DNA of 56,360 bases from an uncultured Prevotella sp. GTDB taxonomy: Bacteria > Bacteroidota > Bacteroidia > Bacteroidales > Bacteroidaceae. Below are positions 24,786 to 33,829 of this stretch, piece after piece. Positions within the stretch are counted from its first letter, which is position 1, and every line of letters begins with the position of its first letter. The position numbers and the translations under genes are program-made. The stretch spans positions 1 through 56,360 of the forward strand of contig OMXE01000022.1 of NCBI GenBank assembly GCA_900314935.1, given 5' to 3'. The notes beneath the pieces are model-generated. The model did not search any database. It had not been told where the DNA came from and was given only the letters and a program-made list of their open reading frames with translations.

Positions 24786-24793
24786 TATCTTTG
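24786..24793 (+). promoter_or_regulatory. -7 box of the TMEM43-like gene
   Basis: TATCTTTG preceded by TTTTTA-rich DNA; about 60 nt of leader before the ATG at 24857. Confidence 0.5.
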
Positions 24794-24856
24794 CCGTCAA
24801 ATTGGCAAAACCAACTGAGCAAAACAGTGTGACATCAATCATTAAAACTTAAAGAT

Positions 24857-26221
24857 ATGGCTTATCAAGAAACAACAACTCGGAGCTATGGCCAACGTGT
24901 GGGTAGCTCGTTCAAAGGAATCGGAGGTGGCTTCATCCTCTTCTGTATCGGTACCGCATTACTGTGGTGGAACGAAGGTAGGGCGGTGAAGACCGACAAG
25001 ATGCTTAACGAAGCGGAGAAAGTGGCCGTGGAGATGGAGAGCGTGAATAAGATCAACCCTGAATACGACGGTGAGCTGATTCATGCCTCGGCAGTGGCTA
25101 CCACGCAGGATTCACTGGTGGATAAGGAATACGGACTCGGTGAGCGTGCCATCGGATTGCAGCGTACCGTGGAGTACTACCAGTGGGTGGAGCATGCTTC
25201 GAGTGAGAGTCATGACAAGCTGGGCGGTAAGCAGGAAACCGTTACCACCTATACCTATACCTTGGAGTGGGTGAGCCGACCGGTGCAGTCGTCAACCTTC
25301 CATGATCCTGCCTACCAGCAGAAGAACTACGTGCTGACAACAGCCGAGAACAATACACTATGGGCCGAGAATGTCACCTTCGGTGCCTATAAGCTCAACG
25401 AGAGTCAGATACACAGCATCCGTTCCATGGAGCCTGTGGTGGTGAATCTGGCCGACAACCAGCTGAAGGCATGGGACAAGGCCTGCAGGGACATCCACGT
25501 TCGCTATAACGGACCGCTGCCCGTAGCTGCCCAGCAGGTGGCACAGAACGTGGTGAACACCGTGGCTGCTGATTCCACCCTGGCAGAGATTCCCGATTCG
25601 GTGAAGACCATCGTACCCGACAGTGTGCCGCAGGAGAACAAGAAAGACTACGACTTTGTGCATCAGGCAGGTAACGTACTGTATTTCGGACAGTCGCCTA
25701 CCAGTCCGCAGGTGGGTGATGTACGTATCACTTTCGAGAAGGTGGTTCCCGCTATGATCACCATCATGGCCAAGGTAAGCGGCGATACATTCAAGTCGTA
25801 TAAAGCCAAGAACGGTAAGACCTTCTCGGTGGTGCGCATGGGTAAGCAGGACATGGACGAGATCTTCGAGAGCGAGCATTCGCAGAACCATCTCTTCCTT
25901 TGGGTTCTTCGTATCTTAGGCGTGATCCTCGTAATCACTGGTCTGAAGGGAATCTTCGATATTCTCTCTACCGTCCTCAAGGTGGTGCCCTTCGTGGCCA
26001 ACATCGTGGGCTGGGGGGTTGGTGTGGTATGTACGGTGGTCGGCATCGTATGGTCGCTCATCATCATTGCCATTGCCTGGCTGTTCTACCGTCCGCTCAT
26101 CGGTATCATCCTCCTGGCCATTGCCGCCTTCCTGATCTGGGTGTTCGCCTTCAAGGGCAAGGACAAGCTGAAGGAGCTGGCCAAGAGAAAGGATATGCAA
26201 CCTGAAATCCAGAAAATTTAG
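24857..26221 (+). CDS. TMEM43 (LUMA) family membrane protein
   Basis: 454 residues. One membrane helix near the N-terminus (about 22-40, GGGFILFCIGTALLWWNEG) precedes a large non-cytoplasmic domain (about 45-350), then three or four closely spaced helices (about 355-435) and a charged tail. The NEGRAVKT motif after helix 1 and the VGDVRITFEKV segment are typical of the TMEM43 family, known from animals and many bacteria without an agreed role. The next gene starts 7 bp after its stop. Confidence 0.8.
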   Translation: MAYQETTTRSYGQRVGSSFKGIGGGFILFCIGTALLWWNEGRAVKTDKMLNEAEKVAVEMESVNKINPEYDGELIHASAVATTQDSLVDKEYGLGERAIGLQRTVEYYQWVEHASSESHDKLGGKQETVTTYTYTLEWVSRPVQSSTFHDPAYQQKNYVLTTAENNTLWAENVTFGAYKLNESQIHSIRSMEPVVVNLADNQLKAWDKACRDIHVRYNGPLPVAAQQVAQNVVNTVAADSTLAEIPDSVKTIVPDSVPQENKKDYDFVHQAGNVLYFGQSPTSPQVGDVRITFEKVVPAMITIMAKVSGDTFKSYKAKNGKTFSVVRMGKQDMDEIFESEHSQNHLFLWVLRILGVILVITGLKGIFDILSTVLKVVPFVANIVGWGVGVVCTVVGIVWSLIIIAIAWLFYRPLIGIILLAIAAFLIWVFAFKGKDKLKELAKRKDMQPEIQKI

Positions 26222-26227
26222 TAAACC

Positions 26228-26806
26228 ATGATAACACAATATGCAATCAGAAGGGGAGCAGCAAGGAAGGTCCTGCTGCTCACCCTTCTTGTCTTTTCTT
26301 CCCTGACCATCCAGGCACAGTCGACACCGCAGGCAAAGGCACGCGTGGCTGAGATCAGAAAGATGTATGCCGCCGCCAAGGACCTGGTGGAGAAGAACGG
26401 AAAAGACAACACACCGCGTTCAGATACAGAGATTGTGAGTCAGTATGTTGTTCCTGGCACAGGACCCACCAAGGAGGTGATACATTATTACTATGAACTT
26501 CAATCCGATGGCGAGTTGGGCGTTCCCTTCTATCAGCCCTATCTGATTACCCGTAAGTATAACGTTGCTGCGAGGGAGTTCTATCAGGAGTTCCTTTACG
26601 ACAAGGAGCGCCACGAGCTGGTGTTTGCCTTCCTGCAGGAGAAGATGCCTAATGGAACGACAAACGAGACACGTTACTACTGGGGTGAGAGTGGTATGGT
26701 TCACGAGGCCGTCAAAGGAGAGCGGCTGATGGACGAGGTGTTCACTCTGAGAAAGGGGCGTGAGCTTGTTGATGCCCTGAATATGTTGATGAATCAGGAT
26801 TATTAG
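26228..26806 (+). CDS. Exported protein, unrecognised
   Basis: 192 residues with a signal peptide (about 1-31, ending IQAQS). The mature part begins with a basic/acidic helix (QAKARVAEIRKMYAAAKDL) and continues as a beta-rich region with several Tyr pairs (IHYYYELQ, TRYYWGE). No catalytic motif is visible and I do not recognise a family. It lies 7 bp after the TMEM43-like gene, so the two are probably one operon. Confidence 0.6.
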   Translation: MITQYAIRRGAARKVLLLTLLVFSSLTIQAQSTPQAKARVAEIRKMYAAAKDLVEKNGKDNTPRSDTEIVSQYVVPGTGPTKEVIHYYYELQSDGELGVPFYQPYLITRKYNVAAREFYQEFLYDKERHELVFAFLQEKMPNGTTNETRYYWGESGMVHEAVKGERLMDEVFTLRKGRELVDALNMLMNQDY

Positions 26807-26913
26807 CGCAAAAATATTCGTTTTTGTTATCTTTTTGTCTGTATTTTGTCTATTTTTGCTTGCAAAATGCGAGAAAAATATAAAATTTCTATTGCATTTT
26901 AATATTTTCTTCT

Positions 26914-26921
26914 TACCTTTG
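26914..26921 (+). promoter_or_regulatory. asnA: -7 box of asnA
   Basis: TACCTTTG with a 37-nt leader before the ATG at 26959. Confidence 0.55.
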
Positions 26922-26958
26922 CAGGCAGTTTTGACAAAAAATACAGATTGGAACGACA

Positions 26959-27996
26959 ATGAGTAAGATTATGAAGCCCATCGACTATGAGTCTGTGCTT
27001 GATATGCGACAGACCGAGCAGGGCATTAAACTGATTAAGGAATTCTTCCAGCAGAACCTCAGTACGGAGCTTCGACTGCGCCGTGTAACCGCACCGCTCT
27101 TCGTGCTCCAAGGACTGGGTATCAACGACGACCTGAATGGTGTGGAGCGACCTGTTACCTTCCCCATCAAGGATCTGGGTGATGCCAAGGCAGAGGTGGT
27201 GCATTCGCTGGCGAAATGGAAGCGACTCACCTTGGCTGAGTATCATGTGGAGCCGGGGTATGGTGTCTATACCGACATGAATGCCATCCGCGCCGACGAG
27301 GAACTGGATAACCTTCACTCATTGTATGTTGACCAATGGGACTGGGAGGCTGTGATTACGCGCGACCAGCGTAACCTCGACTTCCTGAAGAACATTGTAC
27401 GTCGAATCTATGCCGCCATCCTCCGTACGGAGTTCCTGGTGTGCGAACGCTATTGTAAGCTGAATCCCTTCCTGCCGCAGGAGATCCATTTCATACACAG
27501 TGAGGACCTGCTGGCGATGTATCCCGATAAGAGCGTCAAGGAGCGCGAAGACCTGATTGCGAAGAAGTACGGAGCGGTGTTCATCATCGGTATCGGCGGT
27601 AAGCTGGCCAACGGAGAACCCCACGACGGTCGTGCACCCGACTATGACGACTGGACTACGGAGTGCGGTGATGGCAAGAAGGGCTTGAATGGTGATATCC
27701 TGATCTGGTATCCTGTGCTGGGCCGTGCTGTGGAATTATCGTCCATGGGTATCCGTGTGGATCAGGAGAGTCTGACCCGTCAGCTGGAGATCACCGGTAA
27801 GCAGGATCGTTCCAAGCTGTATTTCCACCAGAAACTTCTTAACGGTGAACTGCCCCTCAGCGTGGGCGGCGGTATCGGTCAGAGTCGTCTGTGTATGGTA
27901 CTCCTCCAGAAAGCCCATCTCGGTGAAATCCAGGCCAGTATATGGCCGGATGAGATGCGCAAGGAATGTCATGAGTTAGGTATGACGCTGATTTAA
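26959..27996 (+). CDS. asnA: Aspartate--ammonia ligase (asparagine synthetase A)
   Basis: 345 residues, normal for AsnA, a class II aminoacyl-tRNA synthetase-like fold that makes asparagine from aspartate, ammonia and ATP. Visible blocks: VTAPLFVLQGLGINDDLNG (split at QGLGI), VHSLAKWKR, YTDMNAIRADE, VDQWDWE and the C-terminal SVGGGIGQSRLCMVLLQKAHLGE (split at SRLCM) with the class II motif 3 arginine. It converges on dnaX with 7 bp between stops. Confidence 0.97.
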   Translation: MSKIMKPIDYESVLDMRQTEQGIKLIKEFFQQNLSTELRLRRVTAPLFVLQGLGINDDLNGVERPVTFPIKDLGDAKAEVVHSLAKWKRLTLAEYHVEPGYGVYTDMNAIRADEELDNLHSLYVDQWDWEAVITRDQRNLDFLKNIVRRIYAAILRTEFLVCERYCKLNPFLPQEIHFIHSEDLLAMYPDKSVKEREDLIAKKYGAVFIIGIGGKLANGEPHDGRAPDYDDWTTECGDGKKGLNGDILIWYPVLGRAVELSSMGIRVDQESLTRQLEITGKQDRSKLYFHQKLLNGELPLSVGGGIGQSRLCMVLLQKAHLGEIQASIWPDEMRKECHELGMTLI

Positions 27997-28003
27997 GGTT
28001 ACT

Positions 28004-29767
28004 TTATACCAGCTCCAGCTCCAGCTTTCCGAGCAAGTGTTCCAATGCGGGGTGTTTAACCCGCATCTCTTCCAGCATTTCGCGGTTATTCAGAATCTTC
28101 TTCACCTCATCGGGCTTAGCCAGACGGAGGTGAAGAGTGATCTCGTTGTTATGAAGATTCATGACGAGGGTGTTACGGATGCGTTTCTGGATGGTTTTCA
28201 TCTGATCGAGCAGAATCTCATTGTCGATCACCACCTCGATATGAGGGAATTCGGTAATGACCGGTGTCATGTTCTTCATGCGCGTAGCCATGGCGGTCAT
28301 CTGCTGCGGCATACGGTTACACATGGCCGTCCATTGCATCAACAGCATATCCTCATCGAACACCCGTTGCTCGCCCGTCTGCGCCTCCTCTTCATTCTCT
28401 TTCTGGAAAGCAGGTTTCTCCTCACTCTTACTCAGGTTGGCGAAGGTCATACCAATAGATCCAAGACGTACACGTTGCTGGGGTTTGGGTGTTGCTGGTG
28501 CTGCAGGAGTAGTATCAGCAGTTTGAACGACGGGCGCTGTGGGCTCTTCGTTCTTTTTCTGGGAACGTTCGGTGCCACCCTGTGGAGCAACCTTGACTTG
28601 AACGTTCTTGACAAGTTTCTTGAACAGGGATTTTAATCGCTTAGGGCTGCGCCCCGCCGAAGGCGTATCATCCTCCTGTGTGATCTGCGCCACCTGAATC
28701 AATGTAAGCTCCACCAGCAGTCGCTTATTACTGCTCTGGCGGTAGTTCACATCACAGTCGTTCATAATCTTCAGCGCCTTATACAGGAACGAGGGCGGAC
28801 ATTTCTTAGCCTGCTCACGGTATTGGTCGCGTTGGCGCTGACTCACCTCCAGCAGCGGGATGGTCTGCTCATCCTTCGCCATCAGTACGTTACGCACATG
28901 CGAAGCCAGTCCGCTGATGAGATGACCGCCATCGAAGCCGTTGTTGATGACGTTGTTCAGCAGGACCATGATATCGGCCACCTTGTTCTCCAACGCCAGG
29001 TTGATGATGTTGAAGTAGTTCTCCGTGTCGAGAACATTCAGGTCGTCTATCACCTTCTGGTACGTGATGTTCCCCTGACAGAAAGATGCCACCTGGTCGA
29101 ATACCGACAGCGCGTCGCGCATACCGCCATCAGCCTTCTCGGCAATGATGTTCAGCGCCTCCTCCTCGTAAGTGATTCCTTCTTTCTCGGCCACCATCTT
29201 GAGATGATTCACGATATTGGGAACGGTCATGCGCTCGAAGTCGTATATCTGGCACCTGCTGATAATCGTGGGCAGGATCTTGTGCTTCTCGGTCGTGGCG
29301 AGGATGAAGATGACATGTGCCGGCGGCTCCTCCAAGGTCTTGAGGAAGGCATTGAAGGCAGCTGTGGAAAGCATGTGTACCTCGTCGATGATGAACACCT
29401 TGTACTTACCGATCTGCGGCGGGATGCGTGTCTGCTCCATCAACACCTTGATGTTCTCCACGGAGTTGTTCGAGGCAGCATCCAGCTCAAAGATGTTATA
29501 CGACCGCTGTTCGTTGAAGGCCTTGCAACTCTCGCAGTGGTTGCATGCTTCCCCCTCCTCGGTAGGCGTCTCACAGTTGATGGCCTTGGCAAAGATGCGT
29601 GCGCAGGTAGTCTTTCCCACGCCTCTCGGACCGCAGAAAAGGTAGGCATGAGCCAGCTTTCCGCTCTTCACCGCATTCTTCAGCGTGGTGGTCAGCGCCT
29701 CCTGTCCCACCACCGAATCGAAGGTCATCGGCCGGTATTTGCGTGCTGATACAATATATTCTTCCAT
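28004..29767 (-). CDS. dnaX: DNA polymerase III subunit gamma/tau
   Basis: 587 residues. The clamp-loader ATPase has Walker A GPRGVGKTT (about 45-53), a zinc module with the cysteines of CETPTEEGEACNHCESC, Walker B/DEVHMLS and the sensor SRC in IISRCQIYDF. Domain III follows (about 230-370), then a low-complexity Ala/Pro/Thr linker (about 410-440) and a tau-like C-terminal domain (about 475-587). It loads the sliding clamp and couples the replicase to the helicase. No slippery frameshift run stood out at the linker. It is divergent from the DivIC-like gene. Confidence 0.96.
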   Translation of the reverse strand: MEEYIVSARKYRPMTFDSVVGQEALTTTLKNAVKSGKLAHAYLFCGPRGVGKTTCARIFAKAINCETPTEEGEACNHCESCKAFNEQRSYNIFELDAASNNSVENIKVLMEQTRIPPQIGKYKVFIIDEVHMLSTAAFNAFLKTLEEPPAHVIFILATTEKHKILPTIISRCQIYDFERMTVPNIVNHLKMVAEKEGITYEEEALNIIAEKADGGMRDALSVFDQVASFCQGNITYQKVIDDLNVLDTENYFNIINLALENKVADIMVLLNNVINNGFDGGHLISGLASHVRNVLMAKDEQTIPLLEVSQRQRDQYREQAKKCPPSFLYKALKIMNDCDVNYRQSSNKRLLVELTLIQVAQITQEDDTPSAGRSPKRLKSLFKKLVKNVQVKVAPQGGTERSQKKNEEPTAPVVQTADTTPAAPATPKPQQRVRLGSIGMTFANLSKSEEKPAFQKENEEEAQTGEQRVFDEDMLLMQWTAMCNRMPQQMTAMATRMKNMTPVITEFPHIEVVIDNEILLDQMKTIQKRIRNTLVMNLHNNEITLHLRLAKPDEVKKILNNREMLEEMRVKHPALEHLLGKLELELV

Positions 29768-29845
29768 AATTATTGAAAAGTTTCGTGCAAAGATAGTAAT
29801 TTTTCAATAAATATTGCTATCTTTGCGCTCAAATAAGGAAAAAAT

Positions 29846-30184
29846 ATGAGTAAATCAAATCCTGTATATGCCTTTCTCAGTCACAACAAATATTGGATTG
29901 TGCTGATTGTCGGTGTCCTGATTGTGGGTGTGCTCGATGAGAACAGCTTTTATCAGCGTGTGAAGTACGACCTGCAGATTGAGGAGCTGAAGACGAAAAT
30001 CGCGGAATACAATGCGCAGTATGAACGTGATGAGGCACAGTTGCGCGAGTTGCGCCGCAATCCGAAAGCCATCACGAAGATTGCCCGCGAGCGCTATTTC
30101 ATGAAGGCCGACGATGAGGATATCTTCGTACTGAGTGATGATTTACAACCGGTAAAGGAGGAAGGTGATGAGACAGCTGAATAG
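29846..30184 (+). CDS. FtsB/DivIC-family septum formation initiator
   Basis: 112 residues: one N-terminal membrane helix (about 16-33, YWIVLIVGVLIVGVLDE) followed by a coiled coil (about 40-80, LKTKIAEYNAQYERDEAQLREL) and the IARERYFMKADDEDIFVL segment typical of DivIC/FtsB, which bridges division proteins at the septum. The -7 box TATCTTTG stands 23 bp upstream. Its last 17 bp overlap the next gene. Confidence 0.85.
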   Translation: MSKSNPVYAFLSHNKYWIVLIVGVLIVGVLDENSFYQRVKYDLQIEELKTKIAEYNAQYERDEAQLRELRRNPKAITKIARERYFMKADDEDIFVLSDDLQPVKEEGDETAE

Positions 30185-30596
30185 GTTCCAGAACATCTTG
30201 TTCCTGATAGGCGGTGCCATGATGGTCATCGGTGCCGGCTTCTATGTATTCGGGTTCAGTCATCCCGCCTCATGGGTTTTCCTTGTGGGCGCCATTCTGT
30301 TCTCTTCCATGCAGATACTCCAGGCATACGGTGGCGACAGCTTCGTGATCCGTCGTCTGCGCCGCATCATGATCTTCGCCGATATCCTGTTCATACTGGC
30401 AGGGTTGCTCATGGTGGAGAATGCCTATAATTTCCTGTTGCCGTTTTTCCAGAACCATATCACCAACGGTCTGAACGCATACATTATTTATATCATGGGA
30501 AAATGGGTGGTGCTGCTACTGGTTGCTGCCATTCTTGAGGTATATACCACACACCGAATTAGTCATGAATTGGAAAAAGAGGCAAAAAAACGCTAA
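30168..30596 (+). CDS. Small four-helix membrane protein, conserved hypothetical
   Basis: 142 residues with four hydrophobic segments (about 9-28, 34-50, 64-82, 100-122) and a basic tail. The ATG at 30168 is preferred to the GTG at 30165 because the strong GGAGG at 30157-30161 is well spaced. It overlaps the DivIC-like gene by 17 bp, so translation is coupled. I see no named family; location beside a division gene does not prove a role in division. Confidence 0.65.
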   Translation: MRQLNRFQNILFLIGGAMMVIGAGFYVFGFSHPASWVFLVGAILFSSMQILQAYGGDSFVIRRLRRIMIFADILFILAGLLMVENAYNFLLPFFQNHITNGLNAYIIYIMGKWVVLLLVAAILEVYTTHRISHELEKEAKKR

Positions 30597-30655
30597 AAGT
30601 ATGCTCATTTGTTTTAAATAGCATGAAAATTTTTCCATACTTCAATATTACATTG

Positions 30656-30663
30656 TACTTTTG
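30656..30663 (+). promoter_or_regulatory. -7 box of the DUF4369 gene
   Basis: TACTTTTG, followed by a 53-nt leader that contains an imperfect hairpin around GCCGG. Confidence 0.45.
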
Positions 30664-30716
30664 CAAAGTCTTCGTGCCGGTAGTCATGCCGACATAAGCT
30701 GTTATACGAGTTTTTT

Positions 30717-31508
30717 ATGAATAAAATCATCTACGCACTACTGACATTGGCCGCGCTTACTTCGTGTGCTAACAGTTACAATATCCAAGGCTCTTCCGAC
30801 GTGCAGATGCTCGACGGACGAATGCTCTATCTGAAGGTTTTCAAGAACAGTGACCTGAAGAATGTGGATTCGTGCGATGTTGTTCATGGAAAATTCCAGT
30901 TCACCGGAACGGTTGACAGCACCAGGATGGCCACGCTGTTCATGGACGATGAGAGCATCATGCCCGTGGTGATTGAGCGTGGCGAGATCGTGATCAAGAT
31001 CGACAACTCAGAGCAGAAAGTAAGCGGCACACCGCTGAACGACAAGCTCACCGCTTTCCTCGAGGAATACAACCAGCTGCAGAGAAAGATGGAAGACTTA
31101 GGACATAAGCAGAGTCAGGCCATCATGGACGGTGAGGACGAGAACGTGACCAATGCGCGTCTGAACGAGGAGGCTGCAAGGATTGCCGATGAGGAGGATA
31201 AGCTCGTTACCGGCTTCATCGAAGAGAACTTTGACAATGTATTAGGACCGGGTGTGTTCTTCATGCTGACGGCAGCCGACCGTACTCCGCTGCTCTCCCC
31301 ATGGGTGGAGGCATTGATGAGTAAGGCCACTGATAACTTCAAGAACGATGCGTATGTGAAGACCTATTACGAGACAGCCAAGCAGAACGAGGCCATCATG
31401 AACGGTATGGCCGAACCGTCAGGCGCTCCGCAGACGGCTCCGCAAGCACCGCTGCCGCAGACTCCCACACCCAATCAGCTGGCACAGCCAACGGATTCAG
31501 CGCAATAA
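30717..31508 (+). CDS. DUF4369-type lipoprotein
   Basis: 263 residues. The signal peptide ends at TSC (Cys17), a lipobox. Residues about 25-110 are a DUF4369-like beta domain (LDGRMLYLKVF, SCDVVHGKFQFTGTVDS, the pattern found N-terminal to thioredoxin-like domains in Bacteroidota), but no thioredoxin domain follows. Instead there is a helical region (about 110-225) and a Pro/Gln-rich tail (PQTAPQAPLPQTPTPNQ). It probably sits in the outer envelope; function unknown. Confidence 0.75.
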   Translation: MNKIIYALLTLAALTSCANSYNIQGSSDVQMLDGRMLYLKVFKNSDLKNVDSCDVVHGKFQFTGTVDSTRMATLFMDDESIMPVVIERGEIVIKIDNSEQKVSGTPLNDKLTAFLEEYNQLQRKMEDLGHKQSQAIMDGEDENVTNARLNEEAARIADEEDKLVTGFIEENFDNVLGPGVFFMLTAADRTPLLSPWVEALMSKATDNFKNDAYVKTYYETAKQNEAIMNGMAEPSGAPQTAPQAPLPQTPTPNQLAQPTDSAQ

Positions 31509-31521
31509 ATACCGAATAGTT

Positions 31522-32961
31522 TTGAAAACACTGATATCCCACGCAACCATCGTCAACGAAGGACGTTCCTTTCAAGGTTCTCTGATTATTGAGGACGATC
31601 GTATTGCGGACATCATTGAGAATCCATCAGCACCCCAGGGGCAGTTCGACCAGACGGTTGATGCCACGGGGTGTTTTGTTTTTCCGGGCATCATCGACGA
31701 CCATGTACATTTCCGTGAGCCAGGACTCACGCAGAAGGCCGATATCGAGAGCGAGAGTAGGGCGGCAGCCTTCGGGGGCATCACCTCCTATTTCGATATG
31801 CCCAATACCGTTCCTCAGACCACCTCTTTGGAAACGCTCAACGAGAAGTTCCTGCTGGCACAGCGAAGCAGTCATGTAAACTACAGTTTTTTCTTCGGTG
31901 CCACGAATGGAAATGCTCATCTCTTCCCCCTGTTGGACATTCATCGCATCCCCGGCATCAAGCTGTTCATGGGTAGTAGTACGGGGAATATGCTGGTTGA
32001 CAAGAAAGCGGCATTGGAAGAGATCTTCCGTACTTCACCGCTGCCCATCATGGCACATTGCGAGGATACGGGTATCATCAACAGGAATATGACTGAGGCG
32101 AAGGCGCGCTATGGTGACGATCCTGCTGTGATTCATCATCCGGAAATACGCAGCGAGGAGGCTTGTTACGAGAGTTCGCGCCTGGCCGTGGAGCTGGCCA
32201 AGAAATACCATGCCCGTCTGCACATCGCCCATCTCACCACCGCCAAGGAGCTTGAGCTTTTGGATAGTCAAAGGGATTCGGTCAAAGGTAATCATAAAGT
32301 TCAAAGTTATGTCACTTCGTTCCATGACTTTTGTCACGACTCGGCCAACCGTGCAAGCACAATGGCCCTCGCTGCTCCAAAAGTTCAAAGTTATGTCACG
32401 GCGGAGGCTACGGTGAGTCATCTGTATTTCTGCGACGAGGATTATGCCACGTTGGGTACATTGATCAAGTGTAACCCGGCCATCAAGACCAAAGCCGACC
32501 GTGCCGCCTTGCGACAGGCGTTGACAGACGGTCGTATAGCCGTTATCGGCACCGATCATGCGCCGCATCAGTTAAGCGACAAGCAGGGTGGGGCAGCCAA
32601 GGCCACATCGGGCATGCCTATGATCCAGTTCTCGCTGGTCACCATGTTGGAACTGGTGGACGCAGGTGTCCTGTCTGTTGAACGACTGGTGGAGCTGATG
32701 TGCCATCATCCTGCACAGTTGTTTGAGGTCCGCGAACGCGGGTTCATCAGGAAAGGGTATAAGGCCGACATCGTTATTGTCAGTCCTGATGCCCCCTGGA
32801 CCGTCACGGAAGATATTATCCAGAGCAAGTGCCAATGGAGTCCGATGCTCGGACATACCTATCACTGGAAGGTACAACACACCTTCTGCAACGGTCATCA
32901 CCTGTACAACCAAGGAGTTTTTGATGCCCATTATCACGGCGAGGAACTGTCATTCAGATGA
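31522..32961 (+). CDS. pyrC: Dihydroorotase with an in-frame repeat-element insertion
   Basis: 479 residues, about 30 longer than Bacteroidota class I dihydroorotases. It cyclises carbamoyl aspartate in pyrimidine synthesis. Zinc-site motifs are intact: DDHVHFREPG (about 58-67), MAHCED, HIAHLTTAKE and GTDHAPH (about 343). The start is TTG at 31522: no ATG or GTG is available in frame and the protein begins as in relatives (KTLISHATIVNEGRSF). Between LTTAKELELLD and EATVSHLYF the sequence contains an inserted segment (residues about 250-290) made of a palindromic element flanked by 20-bp direct repeats 84 bp apart, exactly 28 codons. Whether the enzyme tolerates this is unknown, but no stop or frameshift arises. 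Its last 4 bp overlap the next gene. Confidence 0.92.
   Translation: MKTLISHATIVNEGRSFQGSLIIEDDRIADIIENPSAPQGQFDQTVDATGCFVFPGIIDDHVHFREPGLTQKADIESESRAAAFGGITSYFDMPNTVPQTTSLETLNEKFLLAQRSSHVNYSFFFGATNGNAHLFPLLDIHRIPGIKLFMGSSTGNMLVDKKAALEEIFRTSPLPIMAHCEDTGIINRNMTEAKARYGDDPAVIHHPEIRSEEACYESSRLAVELAKKYHARLHIAHLTTAKELELLDSQRDSVKGNHKVQSYVTSFHDFCHDSANRASTMALAAPKVQSYVTAEATVSHLYFCDEDYATLGTLIKCNPAIKTKADRAALRQALTDGRIAVIGTDHAPHQLSDKQGGAAKATSGMPMIQFSLVTMLELVDAGVLSVERLVELMCHHPAQLFEVRERGFIRKGYKADIVIVSPDAPWTVTEDIIQSKCQWSPMLGHTYHWKVQHTFCNGHHLYNQGVFDAHYHGEELSFR
32296..32399 (+). repeat. Family B palindromic element with 20-bp direct repeats, inside pyrC
   Basis: Direct repeats of 20 bp (32296-32315 and 32380-32399) have a period of 84 bp. 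Between them lies a 58-bp element (32327-32384) with ends ACTTTTG and CAAAAGT, left block TCACGACTCGGCC, centre GCAAGC and right block CTCGCTG. Relatives lie at 39079-39138 and 49562-49621. The leading GGTAATCATAAAGTTCAAAG (32287-32306) also occurs in the gap at 35.85 kb. Confidence 0.85.
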
Positions 32962-33794
32962 TACAACAAATCACATACGATATCAGTACGTTGGTTCCCT
33001 ATGTGAACTGGATCTACTTCTACTATGCCTGGGGCGTAGGGAACCAGGGGAGCATGGAGCGCGAGAAGCTGCGCCAGGAGGCCGACCAGCGTTTGTCGTA
33101 CCTCGATGGTAAGTATCACACCTATGCTGTCTTCGGCCTCTTCGAAGCAAACAGCGATGGCGATGATGTGGTGGTATGGCCCGAGGGAAAAGATCATCCG
33201 GATGCTTCCGTACGTATTCCCTTCCTGCGCCAGCAGCACCCTGTAGGGAGCGAAGAGCTGAATCTGTGTCTGTCGGATTTCCTCCGTCCGTTGTCATCAG
33301 GACAGACAGATACCATTGGCGTCTTTGCCACTACCGTTGATCATGCCTTAGAGACCGATACCGAAGATGATCCGTTCTCGAGGATGATGGCCCAGACATT
33401 GGCCGACCGACTCGCTGAGGCTACCGCAGAGCGAATGCACGAAGAGGTGCGGCAGCACTATTGGGGTTATGCCCCCGACGAGCACTTATCCATGCAGCAG
33501 CTGCATGCTGAGGCCTTCCAGGGCATCCGTCCAGCCATCGGCTATCCCTCACTTCCCGACACCAGTATCAACTTCATTATATCCGACTTGATTGGCATGA
33601 AGGACATCGGTATCCGTCTCACCGAGAGTGGGATGATGATGCCCCATGCATCGGTAAGCGGCTTCATGATAGCCCATCCCCAGGCACGATACTTCAACTT
33701 AGGTAAGATAGGGGAGGATCAGTTACACGACTATTCCCTGCGGCGCGGCATTCCCGTTGAGCTGGCCCGTCGTTTCCTTGCCTCCCACCTGTAA
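32958..33794 (+). CDS. Stand-alone methionine synthase reactivation (MetH activation) domain
   Basis: 278 residues. The C-terminal half corresponds to the AdoMet-binding activation domain of cobalamin-dependent MetH: GIRPAIGYPSLPD (the RPAxGYP AdoMet motif, near 194), GIRLTESGMMMPHASVSG and the closing GEDQLHDYSLRRG. In E. coli MetH this is the last module of a 1227-residue enzyme; here it is encoded alone, so the other modules must be elsewhere. It would help reductive remethylation of cob(II)alamin. Its ATG overlaps the pyrC stop (ATGA), so it is translationally coupled to pyrimidine synthesis. Confidence 0.85.
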   Translation: MIQQITYDISTLVPYVNWIYFYYAWGVGNQGSMEREKLRQEADQRLSYLDGKYHTYAVFGLFEANSDGDDVVVWPEGKDHPDASVRIPFLRQQHPVGSEELNLCLSDFLRPLSSGQTDTIGVFATTVDHALETDTEDDPFSRMMAQTLADRLAEATAERMHEEVRQHYWGYAPDEHLSMQQLHAEAFQGIRPAIGYPSLPDTSINFIISDLIGMKDIGIRLTESGMMMPHASVSGFMIAHPQARYFNLGKIGEDQLHDYSLRRGIPVELARRFLASHL

Positions 33795-33825
33795 TTTCCA
33801 ATTTTCAACTTTCAATTTTCAATTC
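33795..33825 (+). repeat. Heptanucleotide array TTTTCAA
   Basis: Four units (TTTCCAA, TTTTCAA, CTTTCAA, TTTTCAA) and a partial one begin directly after the stop codon of the MetH-activation gene and end 5 bp before the next ATG, filling the operon gap. Confidence 0.85.
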
Positions 33826-33829
33826 GCAT

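Noticed and set aside
28823..29749. Plus-strand ORF (308 codons) opposite dnaX
   Set aside because: Shadow frame of dnaX.
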